Assembly: GCF_000359125.1 (NCBI RefSeq)
Contig: NZ_CAAF010000082.1
Location: 248,001-312,000, forward strand
DNA: 64,000 nucleotides
Source: Mesorhizobium sp. STM 4661
GTDB taxonomy: Bacteria; Pseudomonadota; Alphaproteobacteria; Rhizobiales; Rhizobiaceae
Direction of reading: 5' to 3'
The notes below the pieces were generated by a model. The model did not search any database. It was not told where the DNA came from and saw nothing but the letters and a program-made list of their open reading frames with translations. Position numbers and translations under genes: made by a program. Below, one piece after another: positions 24,917 to 34,006 of the stretch. Numbering within the stretch: the stretch's first letter is position 1; every line of letters starts with the position of its first letter.

Positions 24917-27046
24917 ATGAAGAAGATTGCAGCCATTGCCGCCCTGTCGGCGTCCACGCTTGGCCTGTCGGCCGGAGCATCCTTTGCCGACTACACGCTG
25001 AACATACTGCACATCAACGACTGGCACAGCCGCATCGAAGGCAACAACAAATATGAATCGACCTGCTCGGTAGAGGAAGAGACCAAGGGCGAGTGCATCG
25101 GCGGCGCCGGGCGACTGATCACGGCGATCGCCCAGGAACGCAAGAAGCTGGAAGGCCAGAACGTGCTGCTGCTCAGCGCCGGCGACAATTTCCAGGGTTC
25201 GCTCTTCTACACGACCTACAAGGGCAAGGTCGAAGGCGAGTTCCTCAACCAGATGAAGTTCGACGCCATGGCGCTCGGCAATCACGAGTTCGATGATGGC
25301 GAGGCCGCATTGGCGCCATTCCTCGACATGATCAAGTTTCCGGTGCTCGGCGCCAATGTGAAGGCCAACGCGCAGTCCAAGCTCGGCGACCGGGTGAAAC
25401 CGTCGATCGTCGTCGAAGTCGGTGGCCAGAAGATCGGCATCGTCGGCGCGGTCACCAACGACACGCCGGAGATTGCCTCGCCAGGCCCCAACGTCACGAT
25501 CGAGGACGACGTCAAGTCGATCATCGCCGAAGTCGAGAAACTGAAGGCGCAGGGCGTCAACAAGATCATCGCGGTCACCCATATCGGCTACAGGCGCGAG
25601 CGCGATGTTATCGCCAAGATCCCGGGCATCGACGTGGTGGTCGGTGGCCACAGCCACTCGCTGCTGTCCAACACCGACCCGAAGGCCGAAGGCCCTTACC
25701 CGACGATGGTCGACAATCCGGACGGCTACAAGGTGCCGGTCGTCCAGGCAGCGTCCTATTCGAAATATCTCGGCGAGTTCAAGGTCGTGTTCGACGACAA
25801 CGGCGTCGTCAAAGAGGCCAGCGGCAACCCGATCTATCTCGACAAGTCGATCACCCCCGATCCCGCCGTGCTTGCCCGCATCAAGGAGCTTGGCGCGCCG
25901 ATCGAGGCTTTGAAGAACAAGGAAGTCGCCGAGACCACCAAGCCGATCGACGGCAGCCGGCAGAATTGCCGCGCCCGCGAATGCGAGATGGGCAATCTCG
26001 TCTCCGACGCCATCCTCGACCGCGTCAAGGGCCAGGGCGTCGAGATCGTCATCTCGAATGGCGGCGGCCTGCGCGCCTCGATCGACCAGGGCACCGTCAC
26101 CATGGGCGAGGTGCTGACCGTGCTGCCGTTCCAGAACACGCTGGCGACCTTCCAGATTTCCGGCAAGGATCTGGTCGCCGGGCTCGAAAGCGGCCTCAGC
26201 CAGGTCGAGGATGGCGCCGGCCGCTTCCCGCAGGTTGCCGGCCTTAAATACGCATTTGACAAATCGGTCGCGCCCAATGCCGGTCGCGTCAAGTCGGTCG
26301 AGGTCATGGAAGGCGGCGCCTGGACGCCGATCAATCCGGACAAGGATTACCTGGTCGCCACCAACAACTATGTTCGCCAGGGCGGCGACGGCTACAAGAT
26401 CTTCGCCGACAAGGCCAAGAACGCCTACGACTACGGTCCGGGCCTCGAACAGGTGGTCGCCGATTACCTCGGCGCGCATCGGCCTTATACGCCGAAGCTC
26501 GATGGCCGCATCACCGAGATCGCCGCGAACGTTGCGGCGGCTCCCGCAGCACCGGCCGCTGAACCAGCAAAGCCGGCCGAGCCCGCTCCGGCAGAGCCGG
26601 CAAAACCGGCGGAGGCGGCCCCGGCCGCACCTGCTGAACCGGCGATGCCTGCATTGCCGGCCGGTTCCGGCGATATCACCACGACGCCGCCAAGCGTGCC
26701 GGCGGAAACAACGCCGGCCCCGGCTGAGACAGCTCCGGCGCCCACCGAACCGGCAAAGCCGGCCGAGCCCGCGCCAGCGGAACCTGCGCCCGCTCCCGCC
26801 ACACCGGCCCCTGCCCCGGCGCCTGCGGAGACAGCTCCAGCGCCGGCAGAACCAGCAAAACCGGCCGAGGCGGCGCCTGCCGAAAACAGCCATGTGATCG
26901 TTGCCGGCGATACCTATTGGGATCTGGCGGTGAAGACCTATGGCGACGGCACCAAGTGGAGGGTGATCTCCGGCGCCAACAAGGGCTATGAGCCACACCA
27001 TCTCCCGATAGGCGCAACCTTGGTCATTCCAACCGCCGGCAAATAG
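24917..27046 (+). CDS. Periplasmic 5'-nucleotidase/UDP-sugar hydrolase with LysM tail
   Basis: A 709-residue exported phosphoesterase. After a signal peptide (ending ASFA) comes the metallophosphoesterase domain with metal-ligand motifs LHINDWHSRIE, GDNFQGS, GNHEFDDG and VVVGGHSHS (through about residue 330), then the 5'-nucleotidase C-terminal domain (CRARECEMGNLVSDAILD, ISNGGGLRASI, ATNNYVRQGGDGY). A Pro/Ala/Glu/Lys-rich linker of about 120 residues, full of PAEPAKPAE repeats, leads to a C-terminal LysM domain (SHVIVAGDTYWDLAVKTYG). The LysM suggests the enzyme is tethered to peptidoglycan. It salvages nucleosides and phosphate from extracellular nucleotides. ATG 24917 gives the signal peptide. 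Confidence 0.9.
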   Translation: MKKIAAIAALSASTLGLSAGASFADYTLNILHINDWHSRIEGNNKYESTCSVEEETKGECIGGAGRLITAIAQERKKLEGQNVLLLSAGDNFQGSLFYTTYKGKVEGEFLNQMKFDAMALGNHEFDDGEAALAPFLDMIKFPVLGANVKANAQSKLGDRVKPSIVVEVGGQKIGIVGAVTNDTPEIASPGPNVTIEDDVKSIIAEVEKLKAQGVNKIIAVTHIGYRRERDVIAKIPGIDVVVGGHSHSLLSNTDPKAEGPYPTMVDNPDGYKVPVVQAASYSKYLGEFKVVFDDNGVVKEASGNPIYLDKSITPDPAVLARIKELGAPIEALKNKEVAETTKPIDGSRQNCRARECEMGNLVSDAILDRVKGQGVEIVISNGGGLRASIDQGTVTMGEVLTVLPFQNTLATFQISGKDLVAGLESGLSQVEDGAGRFPQVAGLKYAFDKSVAPNAGRVKSVEVMEGGAWTPINPDKDYLVATNNYVRQGGDGYKIFADKAKNAYDYGPGLEQVVADYLGAHRPYTPKLDGRITEIAANVAAAPAAPAAEPAKPAEPAPAEPAKPAEAAPAAPAEPAMPALPAGSGDITTTPPSVPAETTPAPAETAPAPTEPAKPAEPAPAEPAPAPATPAPAPAPAETAPAPAEPAKPAEAAPAENSHVIVAGDTYWDLAVKTYGDGTKWRVISGANKGYEPHHLPIGATLVIPTAGK

Positions 27047-27073
27047 GAACCTCGGGAGTTCGAGTTCAGAGCA

Positions 27074-27099
27074 CCCGCCCGGCAAACCGGGCGGGTTTT
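27074..27099 (+). terminator. Intrinsic terminator of the 5'-nucleotidase gene
   Basis: A 9-bp stem (cccgcccgg 27074-27082 with ccgggcggg 27087-27095), tetraloop caaa, followed by TTTT, 28 bases after the stop codon. Confidence 0.85.
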
Positions 27100-27182
27100 C
27101 GCTTTCGAGGCAAGGTGCGGCCAGACGCAGCATTGAAAACCGGCGCGGCATCGCTAGTTTCGCGGATGTCCGGAGACCCTTT

Positions 27183-28247
27183 ATGACGCTTTCCAGCCCT
27201 GTCGACCCTAAAGCCGCGAAGGCCCTCGGCCCGCTGCCTGCAGGACATCGGCCGGCCGGGGCGGGCAGGATCGGCGTGATGCTGGTCAATCTCGGTACGC
27301 CCGATGGCACCGATTTCAAGCCGATGTGGCGCTATCTCAGGGAGTTCCTTTCCGATCCGCGTGTCATCGAGCTCAACAAGGCGATCTGGTATCCGATCCT
27401 CTATGGACTTGTGCTGACCACGCGGCCGAAGAAGTCGGGCGCCAATTACGCCAGGATCTGGAACCGGGAGCGCAACGAATCGCCGCTGCGCACCTACACC
27501 CGCGCTCAAGGTGAGAAGCTTGCCGAGGTGCTTGGCGACCTGCCTGACATCGTCGTCGACTGGGCGATGCGCTATGGCAATCCCTCGACGGCGAGCATCG
27601 CCCAGAAGCTGGTCGAGCAGGGTTGCGACCGCATCCTCACCTTCCCGCTCTACCCGCAATATTCGGCGACGACGACGGCGACCGCCAACGACCAGCTGTT
27701 TCGCGCCCTGATGAAGATGCGCCGCGCGCCGGCTGTCCGCAGCGTGCCGCCCTACTATGCCGAGCCGGTCTATATCGAGGCGCTCGCCCGTTCGATCGAG
27801 CGGCATCTGGCGGGCCTCGATTTCGAACCGGAGGTGGTCATCACCTCCTATCACGGCATACCGAAACCCTATTCCGACAAGGGCGACCCCTATCAGGCCC
27901 ATTGCCTGGAGACGACGCGGCTGCTGCGCGAAAAGCTCGGCTGGGACGAGAAGAAGTTGATCACCACCTTCCAGTCGCGCTTCGGCGCGCAGGAATGGCT
28001 GCAGCCCTACACCGACAAGACGGTCGAGAAATTGGCCAGGGAAGGCGTGAAATCGATCGCCATCGTCAATCCGGGCTTTTCCGTCGATTGCATCGAGACG
28101 CTCGACGAGATCGGCCGCGAGGCAGCCGAAACCTTTCATCACGCCGGCGGCGGGAATTTCGCGCACATCCCTTGTCTCAATGACAGTGTGGAAGGCATGG
28201 CGGTGATCGAAGCGATGGTGCGGCGCGAACTTGCCGGCTGGATCTGA
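27183..28247 (+). CDS. hemH: Ferrochelatase
   Basis: Inserts ferrous iron into protoporphyrin IX in the last step of heme synthesis. The 354-residue protein has the N-terminal VMLVNLGTPDGT motif, YPQYSATTTA, the active-site histidine in SYHGIPKPY, and FQSRFGAQEWLQPYT. It has an N-terminal extension of about 35 residues before the conserved core. Cytoplasmic or membrane-associated. Monocistronic after the upstream terminator. Confidence 0.94.
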   Translation: MTLSSPVDPKAAKALGPLPAGHRPAGAGRIGVMLVNLGTPDGTDFKPMWRYLREFLSDPRVIELNKAIWYPILYGLVLTTRPKKSGANYARIWNRERNESPLRTYTRAQGEKLAEVLGDLPDIVVDWAMRYGNPSTASIAQKLVEQGCDRILTFPLYPQYSATTTATANDQLFRALMKMRRAPAVRSVPPYYAEPVYIEALARSIERHLAGLDFEPEVVITSYHGIPKPYSDKGDPYQAHCLETTRLLREKLGWDEKKLITTFQSRFGAQEWLQPYTDKTVEKLAREGVKSIAIVNPGFSVDCIETLDEIGREAAETFHHAGGGNFAHIPCLNDSVEGMAVIEAMVRRELAGWI

Positions 28248-28377
28248 ACGTCCCCGACGGCAAGGCTGAAACCAGTGCGCAAAAGCCTTCGCTAACCAAT
28301 ATTCGCGATCACCTGATTGTAACGCTGCGGAAACACACTTAAGTGATTCCGTGAGGTCGCCGGCTTTTGAGGGAGAA

Positions 28378-29334
28378 ATGAAAATGGGCTTCAGCGGTTT
28401 CGACATCGCCATCGTTGTTCTTGTCTTTCTTGTCATCATCCTTCTTTTCAAGGGCATCAAGACGGTACCGCAGGGCTATAACTATACGGTGGAGCGCTTC
28501 GGCCGCTACACCAAGTCTTTGACGCCGGGTCTTAATATCATCAACCCCATCTTCGAGCGCGTCGGCGCCAAGATGAACATGATGGAGCAGGTGCTCGATG
28601 TCCCGACGCAGGAGATCATCACCCGCGACAATGCTATCGTCGCCGTCGATGGCGTCGCCTTCTACCAGGTGCTCAACGCCGCGCAGGCCGCCTACCAGGT
28701 CGCCGGCCTCGAGAACGCCATCCTCAACCTGACGATGACCAACATCCGCACCGTGATGGGCTCGATGGACCTCGACGAATTGCTGTCGAACCGCGACGCC
28801 ATCAACGAGCGCCTGCTGCGCGTCGTCGATGAAGCGGCGCATCCCTGGGGCATCAAGATCACCCGCGTCGAGATCAAGGACATCAATCCGCCGGCCAATC
28901 TCATCGAATCGATGGGCCGCCAGATGATGGCCGAGCGCAACAAGCGCGCGCAGATCCTCGATGCCGAAGGTCTCAAGCAGTCGCAGATCCTGGAGGCGGA
29001 AGGCCGCAAGGAAGCCGCCTTCCGCGACGCCGAGGCGCGCGAACGCTCGGCCGAGGCCGAGGCCCGCGCCACGCAAGTGGTATCGGAGGCGATCGCCAAG
29101 GGCGACGTGCAGGCGCTCAATTACTTCGTCGCGCTGAAATACACCGAAGCGCTGGCCAAGATCGGCTCCGCTACGAACAGCAAGGTAGTGCTGATGCCGA
29201 TGGAGGCTTCATCACTGATCGGCACGCTCGGCGGCATCGGCGAGATCGCCAGGGAAGTCTTCAGGAGCGAGGGCACTGCCGGTGCCGCGCGGCAGGCCGC
29301 TCGTCCGCCGGTGGTTCGCCCGAGCGACAATTGA
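28378..29334 (+). CDS. SPFH/Band 7 (stomatin-like) membrane protein, QmcA-type
   Basis: A 318-residue protein with one N-terminal membrane helix (IAIVVLVFLVIILLF) followed by the SPFH domain (KTVPQGYNYTVERFGRYTKSLTPGLNIINP) and a coiled-coil region rich in Glu/Ala/Arg (AEGRKEAAFRDAEARERSAEAEARA). Such proteins form large ring oligomers in membrane microdomains. The following nfeD-like gene is the standard partner of this class. ATG 28378, preceded by GAGGGAG, is chosen; ATG 28384 is an alternative. Confidence 0.9.
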   Translation: MKMGFSGFDIAIVVLVFLVIILLFKGIKTVPQGYNYTVERFGRYTKSLTPGLNIINPIFERVGAKMNMMEQVLDVPTQEIITRDNAIVAVDGVAFYQVLNAAQAAYQVAGLENAILNLTMTNIRTVMGSMDLDELLSNRDAINERLLRVVDEAAHPWGIKITRVEIKDINPPANLIESMGRQMMAERNKRAQILDAEGLKQSQILEAEGRKEAAFRDAEARERSAEAEARATQVVSEAIAKGDVQALNYFVALKYTEALAKIGSATNSKVVLMPMEASSLIGTLGGIGEIAREVFRSEGTAGAARQAARPPVVRPSDN

Positions 29335-29342
29335 GATCATAG

Positions 29343-29412
29343 GAGCGTGATCCCGAACCAAAGGTCCGCGTAGCGAAAAGTGGAAGCCGGTTCTTCGGAA
29401 AAGATCATGCTC
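29343..29412. repeat. RIME-like palindrome, long variant
   Basis: The ends gagcgtgatc (29343-29352) and gatcatgctc (29403-29412) form an imperfect inverted repeat. The centre carries cgaaaagtggaagccgg, as in the copy at 5934-5982, plus an extra segment around 29357-29374. It fills the gap between the stomatin-like gene and the nfeD-like gene within one presumed operon. Confidence 0.7.
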
Positions 29413-29432
29413 AAACAAGAAGAAGCACTCCC

Positions 29433-29903
29433 ATGATCGAACGCATCGTTTCCGAACTCGGCCCATGGAACTGGATGGTTCTCGGCTTCGTCCTCCTGGT
29501 GATGGAAGTCGTCGCGCCGGGCGTGTTCATGCTGTGGATCGGCATCGCCGCCCTGATCATCGGCGCCGTGTCGCTGCTTATCTGGGACGCCGGTTTCTGG
29601 ACATGGCAGGTCCAGGTGCTGGCCTTCCTTGCGCTGTCGCTGGTCTCGGCCTTTGTCGGCAAGAAGCTGATTGGCGGACGCCATGGCGACGCCGACCAGC
29701 CGCTGCTCAACCGTCGTGGCGCGCAGATGGTCGGCAGGATGGCGACGCTGGCCGAACCGATCAAGAACGGTCGCGGCCGCATCCGGCTGGGCGACACGCT
29801 GTGGCGTGTTTCCGGCCCGGATCTGCCGGCCGGCACGCAGGTGCGCGTAACGGGCTCGGCCGATACGGATCTGGAGCTGACCGTCGAGGCGGTTTTGAGC
29901 TGA
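29433..29903 (+). CDS. NfeD-family membrane protein
   Basis: A 156-residue protein of the short NfeD (YbbK) type: three hydrophobic segments in the first 80 residues (WNWMVLGFVLLVMEVVAPG, FMLWIGIAALIIGAVSLL, VLAFLALSLVSAFVG), then a soluble OB-fold domain (GRMATLAEPIKNGRGRIRLGDTLWRVSGPDLPAG). Partner of the upstream Band 7 protein, with which it is thought to act in membrane quality control. It ends six bases before the convergent kpsF-like gene. Confidence 0.88.
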   Translation: MIERIVSELGPWNWMVLGFVLLVMEVVAPGVFMLWIGIAALIIGAVSLLIWDAGFWTWQVQVLAFLALSLVSAFVGKKLIGGRHGDADQPLLNRRGAQMVGRMATLAEPIKNGRGRIRLGDTLWRVSGPDLPAGTQVRVTGSADTDLELTVEAVLS

Positions 29904-29909
29904 AAAGAC

Positions 29910-30911
29910 CTAGGCCGCGCCGATGCGCAGCAGATCGTGCAGGTGGACGAGCCCGACCGGCCGGCGGCCTTCGATCACCATCAGGCTGGTGATTGCCGAG
30001 TTGTTGATCGTCTGCAGCGCCGTCGCCACCAGCGTATCGGGTCCGGCCGTCTTCGGCTCCCTGGTCATGACCTGATCGACGCTCATCGCCAGAAGATTGC
30101 TGCCGATATGGCGCCTGATGTCGCCATCGGTGATGATGCCGACCAGCGCGCCGTCCGCGCCGGTGATCGCCACGCAGCCAAATCCCTTGCGCGACAGTTC
30201 GAGGATCGCCTCCTGCATTCCGGTGCCGGAGGGCACCAGCGGCAGCCGGTCGCCGACATGCATGATATCGCGGATCTGCGTCAGATTGGCGCCGAGCTGT
30301 CCGCCGGGATGAAAGGTGCGAAAATGGTCCGGCGTGAAACCGCGCGCTTCGAGCAGAGCGATGGCCAGCGCATCGCCGATCACCAGTTGCAGCAGCGTCG
30401 ATGTCGTCGGCGCCAGGCCGTGCGGGCAGGCTTCCGGCGCACGCGGCAGCAAAAGCACCACATCCGCCTCGCGCGCCAGCGCCGATGTCTCCCCGGACGT
30501 GACCGCGATCAACGGGATCGAGAAACGCCTGGAATAGGCGACGATGCCCATGAGCTCCCTGCTCTCGCCCGACCACGACATGGCGATGATGGCGTCATCC
30601 CTGGCGATCATGCCGAGATCGCCATGATTGGCTTCAGCAGGGTGGACGAAGAAGGCGGGCGTGCCGGTCGAGGCGAGCGTCGCGGCGATCTTGGAGCCGA
30701 TATGGCCACTCTTGCCGACGCCGGTGACGATGACGCGGCCGTCGATCCGCGACACCATGTCGACGGCGCGCGCGAATGGTTCGGCCAGCCCGTTTTCGAG
30801 CGCGGACGCCAGTGCGGCGACACCAGCCTGCTCGGTTGCCACCGTTCTGAGCGCCGACGCGATTGAAGCTTGCCTGTCGAGCGGCTTCTTCTCTGGGGAT
30901 CCAGCATGCAT
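29910..30911 (-). CDS. KpsF/GutQ family arabinose-5-phosphate isomerase
   Basis: A 333-residue sugar-phosphate isomerase converting ribulose 5-phosphate to arabinose 5-phosphate, the first step of Kdo synthesis for lipopolysaccharide or capsule. It contains an SIS domain (VTGVGKSGHIGSKIAATLASTGTPAFFVHPAEANHGDLG) and two C-terminal CBS domains (IMHVGDRLPLV; VMTREPKTAGPDTL). The HPAEANHGDLG motif is diagnostic. Start at ATG 30911. The function follows from the family; kdsA and kdsB are not adjacent. Confidence 0.88.
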   Translation of the reverse strand: MHAGSPEKKPLDRQASIASALRTVATEQAGVAALASALENGLAEPFARAVDMVSRIDGRVIVTGVGKSGHIGSKIAATLASTGTPAFFVHPAEANHGDLGMIARDDAIIAMSWSGESRELMGIVAYSRRFSIPLIAVTSGETSALAREADVVLLLPRAPEACPHGLAPTTSTLLQLVIGDALAIALLEARGFTPDHFRTFHPGGQLGANLTQIRDIMHVGDRLPLVPSGTGMQEAILELSRKGFGCVAITGADGALVGIITDGDIRRHIGSNLLAMSVDQVMTREPKTAGPDTLVATALQTINNSAITSLMVIEGRRPVGLVHLHDLLRIGAA

Positions 30912-31106
30912 GGCTGATGCGATTAGCGCTTTGCCGCGCGCCTGTCCAACGGAATTGCCGCCTCATGCGTACAGCGCACCGCATGAATCCCTTCGATCAT
31001 AAGCGCGCGACGGAGCTAATCGGCGGCCGCCTCAACCCTCCGTTAACCATCCCCATTTACGGTTCGGTAAGTATGGCGCGCAGGCGTCGCGCAAGCAGTG
31101 GTGGCG

Positions 31107-32864
31107 ATGTCCAAAGCCCAGCCTGAAAAGAAAAAAGGACGCAAGGGCAAGACGGTCTGCGCCTTGTTGCTGGCGACCAGCATCTTCGCCTTGCTGCGGC
31201 CGGCGCTGCCTTACGCCCAGGAGACCGAGTTGCGTGGCGAGGTTTCGGAATCGGCGATTCTGGACGACCAGCAGCGCAAGGCCAGGCAGATGAGCATGGC
31301 CAGTTCCCAGGCGACAACGCCCGGCGCGACCGCCCCGGCACCTACCTATCAGCCGGCCAGTCCCGGCGCCGTACCGGACGACGACACTGGCACGGCGACC
31401 GCGACCGGCAGTATTTTCGATCCGCCCACGGCCGACGACGACCCATTTGCCGACAACCCCACCCCCGTCCCGCCGCGCCGCTCGGCAAGCGCCAGGCAAC
31501 GCGCCGCCGATGAAGACAAGGCGGAGGACGAGGCCGCCGACAACAAGAAGACAAAGAAAACCCCCGTCGACACAACAAGCACGGCCACGACGGATGACAC
31601 CGACACCGCCGAGACGGATCAGGACACCAACCGGCGCGCCGTGACCATTGATTCCGCCGACAGGCTGCAGCTTGACCCTGGCGCCGAGCGCGCCGAGGCC
31701 ATCGAGGGCCAGGACAAGAAGGCGGAAGACGACCCCTTCGCCGCCACCGGCATCAAGCTCGGCTCCTTCGTGATCAGGCCAACGCTCGAGCAAGGCCTAA
31801 CGGCGACGTCGAACGCCGATTCGAGCAACGGCGGCAAGTCGGCACTGCTGTCGGAAACGACGCTGCGCTTCAACGCCGTCTCCGACTGGGCGGAGAATTC
31901 GGCGGTTATCGACGGCTACGGCACCTTCCGCAATACCGTTTCGGGCCAGAAGATCAACGAGGGGCGTGGCCGCATCGACGGCACGCTCAACGTCGACCTC
32001 GACAATGATCTGCGCGCCATCGCCAAGCTCGGCTACGAGATTGCGCCGGAATCGGCCTCCTCGCCCGACGCCATTGCCGGCGTCAACTCGCAGCCGATAC
32101 GCCAGACCATCGACGGCAGCCTCGCCGTCGAGAAGGATGCCGGCAAGATGCGCTTTGCGCTGACCGGCGCCGTCTCCCACGACATCTATGGCGACGCCAA
32201 GCTTTCGAACGGCACCGTGTTGTCGCAGAAGGACCGCGATTCCACCCTTTACACTGCGACTTTGCGCACCGGCTACGAGATCTCTCCCGCCATCACCCCC
32301 TTCGCCGAGGTCGAGGTCGGCCGCCGGCTCTATGATCTGCGTGTCGATAGCAGCGGCTTCGAACGATCCTCTACACGGCTCGGCGCTCGGGCCGGCGTCG
32401 AACTCGACATGGGTGAGAAGCTTGCCGGCGAGTTCTCCGCTGGCTGGTTGCGGGAAGCCATCGACGACGCCCGCCTGCCGGCGATTTCGGGCGCCACGGT
32501 GAATGCCGACCTTAAATGGTCGCCCGAGCGCGGCACCACGATCGGCCTCACCGGACAGACGACCGTCGAGGGCACGACGACCGCCGACCAAAGTGGCGAC
32601 ATCCTCTATTCCGGCCGCCTCACCGGCGAGCGGCAAATCCGTGCCAACCTGACCGGGAACGCCGCGCTTGGCGCGGACTGGCGCGACTATGTCGGGTCCG
32701 ACGGCCATGATCTGACGCTGAGCGCCGAGGCCGGGCTGACATGGTGGCTGAACCGCTATGCCGGCCTCACCACCCGGGTGAGGACCGAAAAGCAGACCAG
32801 TAACCTGGAGGGCCGCGACTACACGGCCAACAGCATATTCCTTGGCGTCAAGGTTCAGCGGTAA
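31107..32864 (+). CDS. Outer-membrane beta-barrel protein with long disordered N-terminus
   Basis: A 585-residue exported protein. The signal segment (CALLLATSIFALLRPALPYAQ) is followed by about 200 residues of Thr/Asp/Ala/Pro-rich low-complexity sequence, then from about residue 210 a repeated amphipathic beta-strand pattern (FVIRPTLEQGLTATSNA to the C-terminus NSIFLGVKVQR) typical of rhizobial outer-membrane beta-barrel proteins. The role is unknown; a porin-like or assembly function is possible. The start could be GTG 31098; ATG 31107 is chosen. Confidence 0.75.
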   Translation: MSKAQPEKKKGRKGKTVCALLLATSIFALLRPALPYAQETELRGEVSESAILDDQQRKARQMSMASSQATTPGATAPAPTYQPASPGAVPDDDTGTATATGSIFDPPTADDDPFADNPTPVPPRRSASARQRAADEDKAEDEAADNKKTKKTPVDTTSTATTDDTDTAETDQDTNRRAVTIDSADRLQLDPGAERAEAIEGQDKKAEDDPFAATGIKLGSFVIRPTLEQGLTATSNADSSNGGKSALLSETTLRFNAVSDWAENSAVIDGYGTFRNTVSGQKINEGRGRIDGTLNVDLDNDLRAIAKLGYEIAPESASSPDAIAGVNSQPIRQTIDGSLAVEKDAGKMRFALTGAVSHDIYGDAKLSNGTVLSQKDRDSTLYTATLRTGYEISPAITPFAEVEVGRRLYDLRVDSSGFERSSTRLGARAGVELDMGEKLAGEFSAGWLREAIDDARLPAISGATVNADLKWSPERGTTIGLTGQTTVEGTTTADQSGDILYSGRLTGERQIRANLTGNAALGADWRDYVGSDGHDLTLSAEAGLTWWLNRYAGLTTRVRTEKQTSNLEGRDYTANSIFLGVKVQR

Positions 32865-32891
32865 GGCAAGCCGAGTGGCATCGACGAGGGT

Positions 32892-33797
32892 CTAGAAAGC
32901 AGCGCCCTTGCGTTCCGACGGCTTCAACTCGTCGAGAAGCGTGCGGATGACGCCCGCCATGTTCTCGTTCATGTCGCTGCGCCACAGCGCGAAGGCGACA
33001 TTGGCCTCGACAAAGCCTTCCGGCGATCCGCAATCGAAGGTGCGTCCCTGGTAATGGTAGCCATAGAAGGGCTGCTGCTTCTCCAGCTTCAGCATGGCAT
33101 CGGTGAGCTGGATCTCGTTGCCGGCGCCCTTTTCCTGACTTTCAAGAATCTTGAATATCTCCGGCTGCAGGATGTAGCGTCCGTTGATGTAGAGATTGGA
33201 GGGGGCGGTGCCCGTCTTCGGCTTCTCCACCATCTCGGTGATGCGGAAACCGTGATGCGTATCCTCGCCGCGGCCGACGATGCCATATTTATGGGCCTCG
33301 GCCGGGTCGCATTCCTGCACCGCGATTATGTTGTTGCCGGTCTCGGCATAGAGCTCGACCATATCCTTCATGCAGCTTTTTTCCGACTGCATGATCATGT
33401 CGGGCAAGAGCAGCGCGAAGGGCTCGTCGCCGACCAGTTCGCGGGCGCACCAGACGGCATGGCCAAGGCCAAGCGGTACCTGCTGGCGGGTGAAGCTGGT
33501 CTGCCCCGGCGCGGGCTGCAAGCGCTGCAGGCGAGCGAGCTGGTCGTCCTTGCCGCGCTGGGCGAGCGTGTCGTAGAGCTCGAACTGGACGTCGAAATGA
33601 TCCTCGATCACCGCCTTGTTGCGGCCGGTCACGAAGATGAAATGCTCGATGCCGGCTTCGCGCGCCTCGTCCACCACATACTGGATGACTGGCCTGTCGA
33701 CGACGGTCAGCATTTCCTTGGGAATGGCCTTGGTGGCCGGAAGAAACCGTGTGCCGAGGCCGGCGACCGGGAAAACTGCCTTGCGAACTCTCTTCAT
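32892..33797 (-). CDS. galU: UTP-glucose-1-phosphate uridylyltransferase
   Basis: Makes UDP-glucose, the precursor for exopolysaccharide, lipopolysaccharide and cyclic glucans. The 301-residue protein has the nucleotide-binding FPVAGLGTRFLPATKAIPKEML motif (split by convention), IQYVVDEAREAGIEHFIFVTGRNK, LLPDMIM, and YNGRYILQPEIF-type sequence (INGRYILQPEIF). ATG 33797 is chosen by the conserved N-terminus; the longer frame is unsupported. Convergent with the beta-barrel gene, with 27 bases between stops. Confidence 0.93.
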   Translation of the reverse strand: MKRVRKAVFPVAGLGTRFLPATKAIPKEMLTVVDRPVIQYVVDEAREAGIEHFIFVTGRNKAVIEDHFDVQFELYDTLAQRGKDDQLARLQRLQPAPGQTSFTRQQVPLGLGHAVWCARELVGDEPFALLLPDMIMQSEKSCMKDMVELYAETGNNIIAVQECDPAEAHKYGIVGRGEDTHHGFRITEMVEKPKTGTAPSNLYINGRYILQPEIFKILESQEKGAGNEIQLTDAMLKLEKQQPFYGYHYQGRTFDCGSPEGFVEANVAFALWRSDMNENMAGVIRTLLDELKPSERKGAAF

Positions 33798-34006
33798 GCC
33801 GCCAATTATCCGCTTGAAAGCCTGTTCGGCAATCCCGCTTCGAGACATTTTCATGCCGGAATCGGGGATTACTGACCGGGTCGATGAAAATTTGCAATTC
33901 CTAAAGCATCGAAGCGTCTTTTCGTTCCCAACGGCACCTATGGTAAACTAAATCCTAACCGGGTTCGGCGATGAATGATCTTCCTGTGATGAAAAAGGAG
34001 GAAAAG

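Noticed and set aside
24767..27319. 850-codon open frame on the minus strand
   Set aside because: Antisense to the 5'-nucleotidase gene, Arg/Gly-rich without any domain, and crosses the terminator and repeats.
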